64,000 nucleotides of DNA from Nostoc sp. UHCC 0702 (GTDB taxonomy: Bacteria; Cyanobacteriota; Cyanobacteriia; Cyanobacteriales; Nostocaceae), in assembly GCA_017164015.1 (NCBI GenBank), contig CP071065.1:2446501-2510500 (forward strand), given 5' to 3'. Under the pieces are notes generated by a model. That model ran no database searches, was not told where the DNA came from, and saw only the letters and a program-made list of their open reading frames with translations. The position numbers and the translations under genes are program-made. This document shows positions 9,118 to 17,417 of the stretch, one piece after another. The stretch's first letter is position 1, and the number at the start of each line of letters is the position of its first letter.

Positions 9118-9364
9118 ACAGCGTGTTTTTGCCTTTTGAGGTGATCAAAGGGAAAAAGAGTGATGAGTTTGTCAAAGCGATCGCGATGATTGAGATTATC
9201 AAGATAAAGCGATCGCTGCATTACTTCTATGTTGGTGTAGCTATAGCCAAAATGTTCTTGCCAATAATCCACTAGCAACTTTGGCGGGGTGGGGTTGTTC
9301 GGATTTTATAAGTAATTAAGCGAACTTGATATAACTTGAAAAAGGGAGTGAGGACTTATCAATT
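9118..9364 (-). pseudogene. Decayed partial duplicate of the ATP-grasp gene at 6316-7587
   Basis: Bases 9118-9287 match 7149-7320 almost base for base (about codons 89-145 of the ATP-grasp gene). Bases 9332-9364 match the region just upstream of that gene's start (7590-7625). The DNA between the two matched blocks carries an IS630-type repeat end (AAGCGAACTTGATATA at 9319-9334) in place of codons 1-88. It is a duplicated, internally deleted scar with no coding capacity. Confidence 0.75.
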
Positions 9365-9449
9365 CCAAATTTTGACGAATTATCAATTACGAATTAAGTA
9401 GGTGGGTGAAAATAAACATGACTATGTTACGAAACGTAAATATACCTGA

Positions 9450-9740
9450 AACCCTTACTACTGACCCTTACGGGTGACGCTCGCAAGCTCGCTAACGCTG
9501 CGAAGATCGCCAGTCGCTCATGGGGGGAACCACGCCAGATGCTCCACTTGGGGAAACCCCAAGACCGCACTGGCTCCCCAAGACCGCGCTGGCTCACAAC
9601 TAACAACACTTCGACCACGCGGTAGTTGAGCGCAGTCGAAACTCAGTGCATCGCTGACAACTGACGACCCTCACTAGTTAACATCTCGGCTTCGCTCGAT
9701 GTTAAAGCTGAGCGAAGTCGAAGCTTTAACTTTATTCGCA
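9450..9740. repeat. Mosaic palindromic repeats
   Basis: Several short self-complementary blocks occur, for example GCTCGCAAGCTCGCTAACG, and GTTAACATCTCGGCTTCGCT with its near complement. Similar text (GAGCGAAGTCGAA) occurs at 62100-62130. These repeats and the ATP-grasp scar account for the 9016-9758 gap; no gene is supported. Confidence 0.5.
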
Positions 9741-9758
9741 CCGACCTACTTAACTAAA

Positions 9759-10229
9759 TTATTTCCGAGTAAACACAGCTATCCTGTCCATTTTTGCGGT
9801 CATATAACCGACTGCCATATCCTGGGAATTATACGCCCAACCCACTCGTCCTTGATGGTCTAGAAGAATGCACCCAGCTTCCCCTTTGACCTGAGATGCC
9901 AACTTGTCAATTGCCATCTGTGCTGCTTCCTCTGGGTGTCTATCTCCCACCAAAAAATCGATCGCAGTCTTAGCCAAAACCACTGGAATAATTGACTCGC
10001 CATCACCTGTTGTTGAGCAACCGCCGAATTTATTATCAGCGTACAAGCCACAGCCAACAAGCGCAGTGTCACCGACGCGACCTTGTTGCTGCTTAGTAGT
10101 GCCGCCAGTTGAAGTGCCAGCAGCTAAGATACCGCTAGCATCCAAAGCCACACAACCTACAGTATTGGGGCGATCAATTACTCGGTTCTCTTGCTTATCT
10201 TTGCCTGCGCCCGCCACTACTGTTATCAA
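9759..10229 (-). pseudogene. Isoaspartyl peptidase/L-asparaginase type 2, beta-subunit remnant
   Basis: The 156 codons match only the C-terminal half of this Ntn-hydrolase. NTVGCVALDASGILAAGTST holds the Thr that becomes the nucleophile after self-cleavage. GRVGDTALVGCGLYAD is the substrate-binding loop, and the GEAGCILLDHQGRVGWAYNS ending is typical. The about 170-residue alpha part is absent: a TAG lies immediately upstream in frame and the first usable codon is TTG. Without the alpha chain and the cleavage step the product is unlikely to be active. Confidence 0.75.
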
Positions 10230-10270
10230 CTATTCGTGAAGAATCATTCATAACTAATCGTTGACATACT

Positions 10271-10291
10271 CCCCCGAATTCAATTCGGGGG
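10271..10291. repeat. Short perfect hairpin
   Basis: CCCCCGAATT, one base, then AATTCGGGGG. It lies upstream of the asparaginase remnant and could be a repeat end or a terminator for the minus-strand gene at 10352-10615. Confidence 0.5.
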
Positions 10292-10351
10292 ATTCTGGGG
10301 TCAAACAACAATTGCAGGCGCAGCCCGTCCTCAGCAGCTATTAATGGTTAA

Positions 10352-10615
10352 CTAAGATACTTTTGATTGCCGCCATAGGATGAGTTTCAATTCAGAACAG
10401 TAGTAAGCCCCATTACTGATTTGATGTTCGTGGTCAACTAACCAATCATAAATTTGTGTAGCTTTTGCGAATGCCACTTTTTCTGAGCGATAAAGCTGGG
10501 GAGTAGGGCAGTAGGCCTGCCCATTCATGTGTATAGCTGCAATTTGCCAATAATCGCTCTCTGGTACAATTTCCAAAAACCCGTTGCTGTGAGGCTGGAT
10601 TATTCCTATATTCAT
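10352..10615 (-). CDS. Hypothetical 87-residue protein
   Basis: A small soluble protein with aromatic and charged residues mixed through it (DYWQIAAIHMNGQAYCP, then KATQIYDWLVDHEHQISNGA). The composition looks like a folded cyanobacterial orphan protein rather than noise. It starts at ATG, and the hairpin at 10271 lies downstream as a possible terminator. No family is recognised. Confidence 0.5.
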   Translation of the reverse strand: MNIGIIQPHSNGFLEIVPESDYWQIAAIHMNGQAYCPTPQLYRSEKVAFAKATQIYDWLVDHEHQISNGAYYCSELKLILWRQSKVS

Positions 10616-10857
10616 CTACAACCATTGAACTTTAAATGAAGACCATACAAAGCCGATACCAGCCATTCAACCGAGTCAAAGCTGGAATCACGAGAGAATG
10701 CAGTAGCAACCCCTGCTAATGATTTTGGGTTCATAACGAATGAAAATCTGAATTATTGGTCACTTTTTGGCTATTTATCTTAATGCTAGTTTGGGCTTGA
10801 TGGTGACAGTCTTCGCCTCAAAACCAATATCAAAACAGCAAACTAGCAAAAACCAAT

Positions 10858-11313
10858 ATGTGGGTAAGTACCATAGTCGCATATTTGCATTATTTAAGCT
10901 TCATGTTATGTTTTGGCGCTCTGGTGTTAGAAGCATTCAACTTAAAAAAAGAGTTGAGTCTGAATGAAGCTTGGAAAATTGTCATAGCCGATGCAGTGTA
11001 TGGCATATCGGCAACTCTAATTCTTGTAACAGGTATCTTGCGTGTTATCTACTTTGGTAAAGGCACAGATTACTATTTGAGTAACCCAGTTTTCTACGCC
11101 AAAGTAGGGGTTTTTATCGTGGTGGGTTCTTTGTCTATTTATCCCACTGTTTCTTTCGTTGCTTGGCTCTTAGATTTGCAACAGGGACGAGCGCCCAAGC
11201 TGGAATTACTAAAGCTAAATCGTCTAATCTGGCTGATTAGAATTGAACTGGTTGGCTTTATCCTAATTCCTTTATTGGCAACAATCATGGCAACAGGAAT
11301 AGGCACAAATTAG
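10858..11313 (+). CDS. DUF2214-family integral membrane protein
   Basis: A 151-residue protein with four hydrophobic helices: about residues 3-25 (AYLHYLSFMLCFGALVLEAF), 45-67, 85-107 and 125-147. The HYLSFMLCFGALVLE start matches the family of small cyanobacterial membrane proteins annotated DUF2214. Function is unknown. The start ATG follows about 30 stop-free but poorly coding codons; a longer start is not supported. Confidence 0.7.
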   Translation: MWVSTIVAYLHYLSFMLCFGALVLEAFNLKKELSLNEAWKIVIADAVYGISATLILVTGILRVIYFGKGTDYYLSNPVFYAKVGVFIVVGSLSIYPTVSFVAWLLDLQQGRAPKLELLKLNRLIWLIRIELVGFILIPLLATIMATGIGTN

Positions 11314-11327
11314 GGCGTGTCATCAGT

Positions 11328-11651
11328 TCAACCAGCAGCAACTGCTTGTTTAACATGAGCGATCGCATTCTTTAGCAGCAGGACTTACGCAAAAGATAAC
11401 GAAAGTAGCGGTAATTCATGAATTACCGCTACGGAAGAATAAGGTTTTCGGTCCCATCTTGCGTAAATCCTGAGCAGTTGTCTAGCTGAATTTGACACTC
11501 TCACCGTCAACCCTTCGGGTTGTACTGAGTCATCTTTGGACAACCATGGGTGACTTAAGTAAGAAGCAATTAAGAATAGGTAATCAACAATCAAACATAG
11601 ATTTAGAACCACCAGCAAACGCAGGGTAAACGCAGTTAAAACAGCAGGCAT
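11328..11651 (-). pseudogene. Small membrane protein gene split by a 94-bp MITE
   Basis: From ATG at 11651 the frame has a hydrophobic helix (RLLVVLNLCLIVDYLFLIAS), then SNSARQLL, where it runs into the repeat at 11379-11472. Removing the repeat and one AGCAG target copy restores the frame. It then continues KNAIAHVKQAVAAG to TGA at 11328-11330. The reconstructed protein is about 75 residues, of unknown family. The repaired ORF with a helical, Ala-rich tail argues that this was a real gene. Confidence 0.6.
11379..11472. mobile_element. 94-bp MITE with 5-bp target duplication
   Basis: The ends are CAGGACTTACGCAAAAGA and TCTTGCGTAAATCCTG, near-perfect inverted repeats. A central palindrome is GTAGCGGTAATTCATGAATT with its completion. 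AGCAG directly repeats on both flanks (11374-11378 and 11473-11477). The same ends and a 5-bp duplication occur on the larger element at 25570-25922. Confidence 0.8.
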
Positions 11652-11753
11652 TGGAGCGATCGCTGACTACAGATAGCTCTACATTTTCATAAAGGTTTAC
11701 CTGCTATGGCTCTTATCCAGTCTGCTTTATAGCTTCTTTGTCACCCCTTCAGG

Positions 11754-12692
11754 CTAGGAATTTTTGTGTTTGATGAGATTCAACAAATAATATTTATAGG
11801 GGCGAAGTTTTGCTTTAATTTTAAACAGAAATTCTTGGATAGGTCTAACTTTCGTAATTTCCTGATGGTAATCGAGATCAGCAGCCACAACATCAGGATG
11901 TAGTAGGGGAAATTCTAGAGAATAAGTTTTTCGGTTAACTACCTTTGCTCGTCTTGATTTGGTATGTGTAGCTTTGGGGCCAAACCCAATATTGGCAACT
12001 AAATTGACAGCAGGCACAATAGCCATGCCAGAATTGGACAGAATAGTAAAATACCACTGCCAATCCCAAGTGTCTACCTCATTGCGGTATGCTCTTTGAA
12101 ATCGCCACGCCATTCCTAAAAAAAGAGCATCATCAGCCATAAACTCTCTAATTTGCTGCTGAACTTTTGGATTAGTCCAAGCTTGGATATCGTGATTATA
12201 ACAACGCCATGCCCTTGACCAAGAAGCCCACCCCCAGACTGGGCAGGGCCAATAAGAAAAGTGATAACTCTGGCTGTTGGACTTCCATTTCTTAAATCCA
12301 TTAGTCCCTATAATAGTCATAATCCGTTCATCATCCTGATATTTCTCCAATAACTCCTCACAGTATCTAAAGAAACTGGGATTTGGTAAGCAATCATCCT
12401 CAAGAATAATGGCGCGTTCAACTATACTAAAAACCCAGTCTAATCCACTAGAAACCCGCCGACCACAGCCCAAGTTGACATCAGAATAATTTTTCAGGAC
12501 TTGGCAATCCCAATCTACCCGCGAGATAATATCACGGGCAGCAGCACAGTTATTAAGATCATCTGCTTGGTCTGGACGAGGCCCATCTGCAACTACTAAA
12601 AGTTTGGGGGGTTTCGCTTGGCGAATAGCCTCGAACACTTTTTCTGTAGTATCAGGTCGATTAAAGATTAACAAAGCAACAGGAGTTTTCAT
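11754..12692 (-). CDS. GT-A glycosyltransferase, HlpA-like, last gene of the lasso cluster
   Basis: A 312-residue soluble glycosyltransferase. The N-terminus PVALLIFNRPDTTEKVF is the nucleotide-binding strand-loop, and AIILEDDCLPNPSFFRYCEE carries the DxD-type metal motif (near residue 100). WPCPVWGWASWSRAWRCY is the acceptor-side block seen in proteins annotated as hemolysin HlpA-like glycosyltransferases. It begins 2 bases after the nucleotidyltransferase stop, so it belongs to the same operon as the lasso genes. It may add a sugar to the peptide or its phosphate, but this is inference. Confidence 0.8.
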   Translation of the reverse strand: MKTPVALLIFNRPDTTEKVFEAIRQAKPPKLLVVADGPRPDQADDLNNCAAARDIISRVDWDCQVLKNYSDVNLGCGRRVSSGLDWVFSIVERAIILEDDCLPNPSFFRYCEELLEKYQDDERIMTIIGTNGFKKWKSNSQSYHFSYWPCPVWGWASWSRAWRCYNHDIQAWTNPKVQQQIREFMADDALFLGMAWRFQRAYRNEVDTWDWQWYFTILSNSGMAIVPAVNLVANIGFGPKATHTKSRRAKVVNRKTYSLEFPLLHPDVVAADLDYHQEITKVRPIQEFLFKIKAKLRPYKYYLLNLIKHKNS

Positions 12693-12694
12693 AT

Positions 12695-13834
12695 CTAGCG
12701 TAACTGTTTGAACATATATTTCAAAGAAGCGAGTCCATACTTGCTAATTAACTGTCTTAGTCGCAGCCAATGGAAAATACCTTTATGTTTGTACTTGCTG
12801 ATGAGCAGATTGTATAAGCCTTTTGTCCAGATATATTTGGGGTCAGATGAAGAGTGTTGGCTGAAATCTTCAGTCTTAAACAGACAATTTTCGCGCAATT
12901 TAATAGCTAGCCATCTGATAAGTGGAGCGGTCTTAAATTTTGACAATATTTCTTCTGGTAGGGGAGTCTCTAACACATCGCTAGCTAATATCAAAGCTAC
13001 ATAGATAATTCGCTTGATTCGTAACCTTTGAGCTTGTTGTGTGATTCGTTGCCAATCCATTTCTGGGTGAGTGCAAATCATTGCAGCTACATTGCAGATA
13101 TCACCTAAATGTTGCCAAAATACCTTATGCCCATTTATACAAAGTATTAACAGATGCTCTTCTGGTGAGAGGGTTAGTATTGTTGTGCTAGTAAGGGATA
13201 GTGGCTGAAGGTATTGCCAAAACCCCGCAGTTTCAAGTTCAAGTTCCCACGGTGGTATTCCATAGTGAAGATCCACGTTGACTTGGCGCTGAGAGTGCCA
13301 CAGTTGAGCTTGGAGATATTTTGCTTCATGTTGGCTGTCATGTAACATGCAATAGCCTTGAGCAATCAGCAGTTGTTTGGCTTTTGCATAATCCTGTTTG
13401 CGAACCAGGATATCTAAATCGCCGAATTGCCGCAGTGCCAGATTACCATAAGCCTCAACCGCCAATACTGGCCCTTTAAATGGGATAGCGCAGATATGGT
13501 GTTCATTAAACAGCGCTAGGAGTGTCAACAGTTCTTGGGTTAGCAAGAGGTTGTGTAGGGCGTTAGCGTGGAAGTAGCCACGAAGTTGAGCCAGAATAGT
13601 TTTAGGAACATTTTCTGGACAGGTGGCGTTCAAGCTTTGGTACAAAAGTGGCATAACTCCTTGAACGGCTGCTGTTTGCAACAGGTCAGTCCAATCGATA
13701 TCTTGTTGGAGTAAAGTTTTGATTCGCTCTGCTGTTTGGGGAGTAATGCAGGTTCTCGAACAGCACAGGAGTAGCTCTATTTCTGCGTTAGTTGTTGTTG
13801 GATTTTTGGTATGTGGTTGAATTAAAGTTGTCAT
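12695..13834 (-). CDS. Nucleotidyltransferase-family protein (NTP_transf_5 type) of the lasso cluster
   Basis: An about 379-residue protein. The FKGPVLAVEAYGNLALRQFG stretch followed by DLDILVRKQDYAKAKQLL (near residue 125) is the GD-x-D-type core of the uncharacterised nucleotidyltransferase family PF14907. A start at 13891 is possible but would overlap the exporter by 50 bases; the ATG at 13834, 5 bases after the exporter stop, is chosen. Members of this family accompany peptide kinases in Bacillus lasso clusters (paeninodin, pseudomycoidin), where the N protein is linked to adding sugar on the phosphate. Confidence 0.75.
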   Translation of the reverse strand: MTTLIQPHTKNPTTTNAEIELLLCCSRTCITPQTAERIKTLLQQDIDWTDLLQTAAVQGVMPLLYQSLNATCPENVPKTILAQLRGYFHANALHNLLLTQELLTLLALFNEHHICAIPFKGPVLAVEAYGNLALRQFGDLDILVRKQDYAKAKQLLIAQGYCMLHDSQHEAKYLQAQLWHSQRQVNVDLHYGIPPWELELETAGFWQYLQPLSLTSTTILTLSPEEHLLILCINGHKVFWQHLGDICNVAAMICTHPEMDWQRITQQAQRLRIKRIIYVALILASDVLETPLPEEILSKFKTAPLIRWLAIKLRENCLFKTEDFSQHSSSDPKYIWTKGLYNLLISKYKHKGIFHWLRLRQLISKYGLASLKYMFKQLR

Positions 13835-13841
13835 TAACTTA

Positions 13842-15620
13842 TCAGCGGTAGTTTTTGGCTTGGGTTTCAAATAAGTCGGCGTAAATACCACCCAGTTGCA
13901 TCAGTTCTTTATGAGTGCCGCTTTCAACAATTCGCCCATGTTCCATTACATAGATGCAATCAGCCATTTTGACTGTGGAGAGGCGATGGCTGATGAAGAT
14001 AGAAGCTTGACCTTTGATGAGTTGGCGGAATTTTTGAAAAACTTCGTCTTCGGCTTTGGGGTCTAAGGCACTGGTGGGTTCATCTAGGATGATGATTTGG
14101 GAATCACGTAGGAATGCTCTAGCTAAGGCGATTTTCTGCCATTGACCAATGCTGAGTTCTTCCCCTTGGTCAAATAACTTGCCTAACATAGTGTCATAAC
14201 CTTGGGGTAAACTGGTGATGACTTCATGAGCGCCGGAGCGATAAGCTGCTTTAGAGATATTTTCATCATCTGGAGCAGAGTCAATATTGCCTAACCAAAT
14301 ATTTTCACAGGCTGTGAGATGGTATTTAAAATAGTCTTGGAAAATCACGCTGATTTCGCGTCGCAACTCAGCGATCGCAAATTCGCCCAAATCAATGCCA
14401 TCAATAGTTATACTACCGCCAGTGGGGTTGTAGAGGCGACACAGGAGTTTGATGAGAGTAGTTTTCCCTGAACCATTTTCTCCTACTAAGGCGATCGCTT
14501 CTCCGGGTCGAATAGTCAGAGAAACATCCTTGAGGGCTTGGCGGGTGGAGTTGGGGTATTGGAAACTCACATGGTTAAACACAATCCCCTTTTGCATCGG
14601 TTGGGGAATCGGTTTAGGATGTGAAGGTTCCACTACCTTGGGTTTGAGGTCAAGGAACTCGTAGAGGTAGGTGAGAAACAAGTTCTGTTCATAGAGACTA
14701 GATAACCCTCCTAACAATCCCTGGAAGGCACTTTTTCCCTGACCGAATGCTTTGTGATAGAGAGCTAAGTCCCCTAGTGTGAGTATACCTTGGACAGTTT
14801 GAGAGATAATGAAACCATAGGCAGCAAACATTACTATTCCGGCAACGGCTTGAGCTGTTAAGTTAGCGATAGACCGACGCTTGGCAATAGCAAAGCTTTC
14901 TTTGTAGAGTTGCGATCGCAATTTATGAAACCGCTGACTAAAGATTGAACCTAAGTTAAACAGCCGAATTTCTTTAGCAGTTCTATCACTGGTCAGCAGC
15001 GCACTGTAGTAGCCAGCACGCCGCCTGATGGGTGTGTGTTCCTTCTCCCAATGGTACATCACCTTGGCGTATTTCAACCGCACCAGTACAGAAGGAATAC
15101 CGACGACGAATAAAACTCCCGCAATTCCCCAATGGAATGAGAGCAGTAAACCAACTATCGCCAGCAGAGAAATGCTGTTTTGACCAATCTGGCTCAGCTG
15201 ATTGACAATCTGGGTAGGTCGCTCTGGTGCTTCCCGTTGCGCCCGTTGCAGCTTATCATAGTAATCCGCATCTTCGTAGTATTCTAAGTCCACCTCAATC
15301 GATTTGGCATGGAGAATGCTTTCCATGTAGTCTGTCACCCGCTGCGCCTGGAGGGTGCTGATGAGATTGGCGGATGACTCGCACAAGGTTGTTGCTAGGG
15401 CGACAGCACCCACTAGAGCCACTAATAGCATCACCTGACCAAAGGCAACTTGCTTGTTGGGATTGGTGAGGCTGGTAGAGACGGCATCTACCACTAATTT
15501 GGTAAGATAGAGGGATGCTAGGGGTAGTATACCCTGCAAGAGAATCAGCGTTACCTTTGCAACCGTTAGTAGCGGCGCACTTTGCCAGACAAACAGGATA
15601 GCACGCTTAATTTTCAGCAT
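13842..15620 (-). CDS. ABC exporter with fused membrane and ATPase domains (lasso D protein)
   Basis: A 592-residue half-transporter. Six membrane helices span residues about 10-300, with no C39 peptidase domain. The ATPase has Walker A GENGSGKTT (about residue 380), signature LSIGQWQKIALARAF, Walker B IIILDEPTSALD and the H-loop FISHRLSTV. Its start overlaps the oxygenase stop by 14 bases. Lasso clusters encode such an exporter to pump the finished peptide out and to protect the producer. Confidence 0.9.
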   Translation of the reverse strand: MLKIKRAILFVWQSAPLLTVAKVTLILLQGILPLASLYLTKLVVDAVSTSLTNPNKQVAFGQVMLLVALVGAVALATTLCESSANLISTLQAQRVTDYMESILHAKSIEVDLEYYEDADYYDKLQRAQREAPERPTQIVNQLSQIGQNSISLLAIVGLLLSFHWGIAGVLFVVGIPSVLVRLKYAKVMYHWEKEHTPIRRRAGYYSALLTSDRTAKEIRLFNLGSIFSQRFHKLRSQLYKESFAIAKRRSIANLTAQAVAGIVMFAAYGFIISQTVQGILTLGDLALYHKAFGQGKSAFQGLLGGLSSLYEQNLFLTYLYEFLDLKPKVVEPSHPKPIPQPMQKGIVFNHVSFQYPNSTRQALKDVSLTIRPGEAIALVGENGSGKTTLIKLLCRLYNPTGGSITIDGIDLGEFAIAELRREISVIFQDYFKYHLTACENIWLGNIDSAPDDENISKAAYRSGAHEVITSLPQGYDTMLGKLFDQGEELSIGQWQKIALARAFLRDSQIIILDEPTSALDPKAEDEVFQKFRQLIKGQASIFISHRLSTVKMADCIYVMEHGRIVESGTHKELMQLGGIYADLFETQAKNYR

Positions 15621-16827
15621 TGAGGCGATCGATGGTGAGGAATCCTTCTTGGATGAATTTTGTTGCTAGGTCAATTTTCCCTTCATCAGTAATTAAGCCA
15701 CCAATATCTTTGACAGCGAATGATTTTGATTGCAACAATGTCTTAATTGAGTGGGAGACAAACAGCGGAAATTCTAGTTTTTTATCATAAAATTTGAAGT
15801 ATAGTTTTTCGTTGTCTTTATCAATTTTGAATAGAATATTTTCTCGTCTACACAGAACTGAATTTAAATTCAGCTTGTTAATTTGAATCGAGTCTTTAAA
15901 GCGGTTTTGGTCTTCTGAGCGTTTACTGGCGATGTATTGGTCAAATTTTCTTGACCGTAGCTCATCAACGTTCAATTTATCCATTAAACCCTGAATGAGG
16001 TTGTGAAACTCTTCTTTAAACTCCTGCTGGCGATGTTCACTAGTTAAAGCATTTGGTAAGGCTTTGCGGAATTCCGGTTTTTCTTCGGCTAAGTCAGCAA
16101 GTTCTCGCAGAAGTTCAAAGTAGTAGTTGGGATGTAAACCCAAGGTAATATGCACTGAGGCAGTATCAGTAGTTACAGCGTCATGTACCAAGCCTCTGGG
16201 GATATACAATAAATCCCCTGGTTTGAGTTCTACTTCAAATGTTGGTTTGCCTAATTCATATTTATCTTTGTATTTATTATGGGGTAATTTTTGCGAAGGA
16301 AGTTCTACAGGTGTGTTGTATAACCGCCAAATTTTCGTTCCTGTGGTTTGGAGAATGAAAACATCGTGGTCGTCGTAGTGGGGTGCAAAACCTTGAGCGT
16401 TGTGTGGCGTGATGTAAATGTTGAATTGTAACCTGATTTTCAGTTCGTGTTCTAGATCACTGCAATAATTAATTAGTTTGAGAATCGAGCGATCGCCGGC
16501 ATTGATTATTAGGGTATTTCCTTGGTTGAAGAGAACAAACAGCTTGTCATTATTGACAAGAGATGAGTTCTGGTAAGACCATTTCCAAGCAGGTACTTCA
16601 TCTCCCTTGTTGACTACTCGGAGATGGGAGCTTGGGATGTTTTTATTTTGGAATAATAAATCAATGTCATCTGCATTGAGAATGGCATCGTAATAATTGG
16701 GTTGATTACGGGAGATATAAAAATACTGTTTTTCGTAGTAATTTTGAAAGAACTCTTCGAGGGTATAGGGAGAAATTAAACTGGTAAATTTGTAGTTCAT
16801 ATTCATTGTTTTCACTGCTAAAAACAA
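15607..16827 (-). CDS. Cupin-4/JmjC-type Fe(II)/2-oxoglutarate oxygenase in the lasso cluster
   Basis: A 406-residue protein resembling the ROXA/NO66 ribosomal-oxygenase type. The iron site is GFAPHYDDHDVFILQ (HxD, near residue 145), with a distal His in PRGLVHDAV after the GDLLYIPRG turn. The C-terminal third forms the dimerisation/winged-helix part. The start is uncertain: ATGs at 16806 and 16800 are equally possible, and no strong ribosome site is seen. Enclosed between a precursor gene and the exporter, it probably hydroxylates a side chain of the lasso precursor. Confidence 0.8.
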   Translation of the reverse strand: MFLAVKTMNMNYKFTSLISPYTLEEFFQNYYEKQYFYISRNQPNYYDAILNADDIDLLFQNKNIPSSHLRVVNKGDEVPAWKWSYQNSSLVNNDKLFVLFNQGNTLIINAGDRSILKLINYCSDLEHELKIRLQFNIYITPHNAQGFAPHYDDHDVFILQTTGTKIWRLYNTPVELPSQKLPHNKYKDKYELGKPTFEVELKPGDLLYIPRGLVHDAVTTDTASVHITLGLHPNYYFELLRELADLAEEKPEFRKALPNALTSEHRQQEFKEEFHNLIQGLMDKLNVDELRSRKFDQYIASKRSEDQNRFKDSIQINKLNLNSVLCRRENILFKIDKDNEKLYFKFYDKKLEFPLFVSHSIKTLLQSKSFAVKDIGGLITDEGKIDLATKFIQEGFLTIDRLNAEN

Positions 16828-16867
16828 ATTATTAGTTAAGTCTCATTAAGCAGAGACTATTTATAAA

Positions 16868-16990
16868 CAAAAGTAGGGTGTGTTACGGCACAATATGACT
16901 AAAGATGGTGACGATAAATATTTTTGCCGTAACGCACCGTTCATGTCGGTGCGTTACGCTGCGCTCTAAGGCACCGTACTGGACTGACAC
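16868..16990. repeat. Palindromic repeat between precursor A3 and the oxygenase gene
   Basis: GTGTGTTACGGCA near 16877 and TGCCGTAACGCACC near 16925 pair, and GGTGCGTTACG follows as a third copy. The structure can attenuate transcription between the precursor and downstream genes, a common way to make precursor mRNA more abundant. It fills most of the 300-base gap. Confidence 0.45.
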
Positions 16991-17130
16991 GACTAAAATG
17001 ATGCAATAGATTTTTGAGACAATTGATTTATATCAATGTTTTCTAATTTTTCCTAATGCAGAATTTTAGCCTTGCCACGGCACTACTTGCACTACTGACT
17101 GACAAGCGAATACACTGGTCAGACACTGTA

Positions 17131-17388
17131 TTATAAATTCCCCATACCTGGATTATTAGGGTTCTCAAAAATTGGATCTGCCGGTCTACTATTAGGGTCT
17201 TCATTAGTATTACCAGAACCAAAATCAGTAGTAAAAAAATCATCTTTTAGTGGTATTGTATTGGGATCATTTATCGGGCCCAAATTACTTCCTAGTGCAT
17301 CACCCCCACTTCCACCTCCACCTAATGTAAAGTCTTTCATTGTTCCATATTTCTTTAGACTTGGTTGTTCATAAGAAATTTTTATCAT
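17131..17388 (-). CDS. Lasso peptide precursor A3
   Basis: An 85-residue precursor. GGAGG lies 5 bases before the ATG at 17388; the upstream ATG at 17400 overlaps that ribosome site, so 17388 is chosen. The leader has SYEQPSLKKYGTMKDFT, matching the YxxPxLxxxGxxxxxT recognition rule for the RRE, with Thr at -2. The predicted core begins at Gly23: GGGGSGGD, placing Asp at core position 8, fit for an 8-residue macrolactam. A long 55-residue tail rich in Asp, Asn, Pro and Gly follows, much longer than most lasso tails. It sits between the kinase and oxygenase genes. Confidence 0.85.
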   Translation of the reverse strand: MIKISYEQPSLKKYGTMKDFTLGGGGSGGDALGSNLGPINDPNTIPLKDDFFTTDFGSGNTNEDPNSRPADPIFENPNNPGMGNL

Positions 17389-17417
17389 TTTGTCCTCCAT
17401 TTTTTGATTAAACTCAA

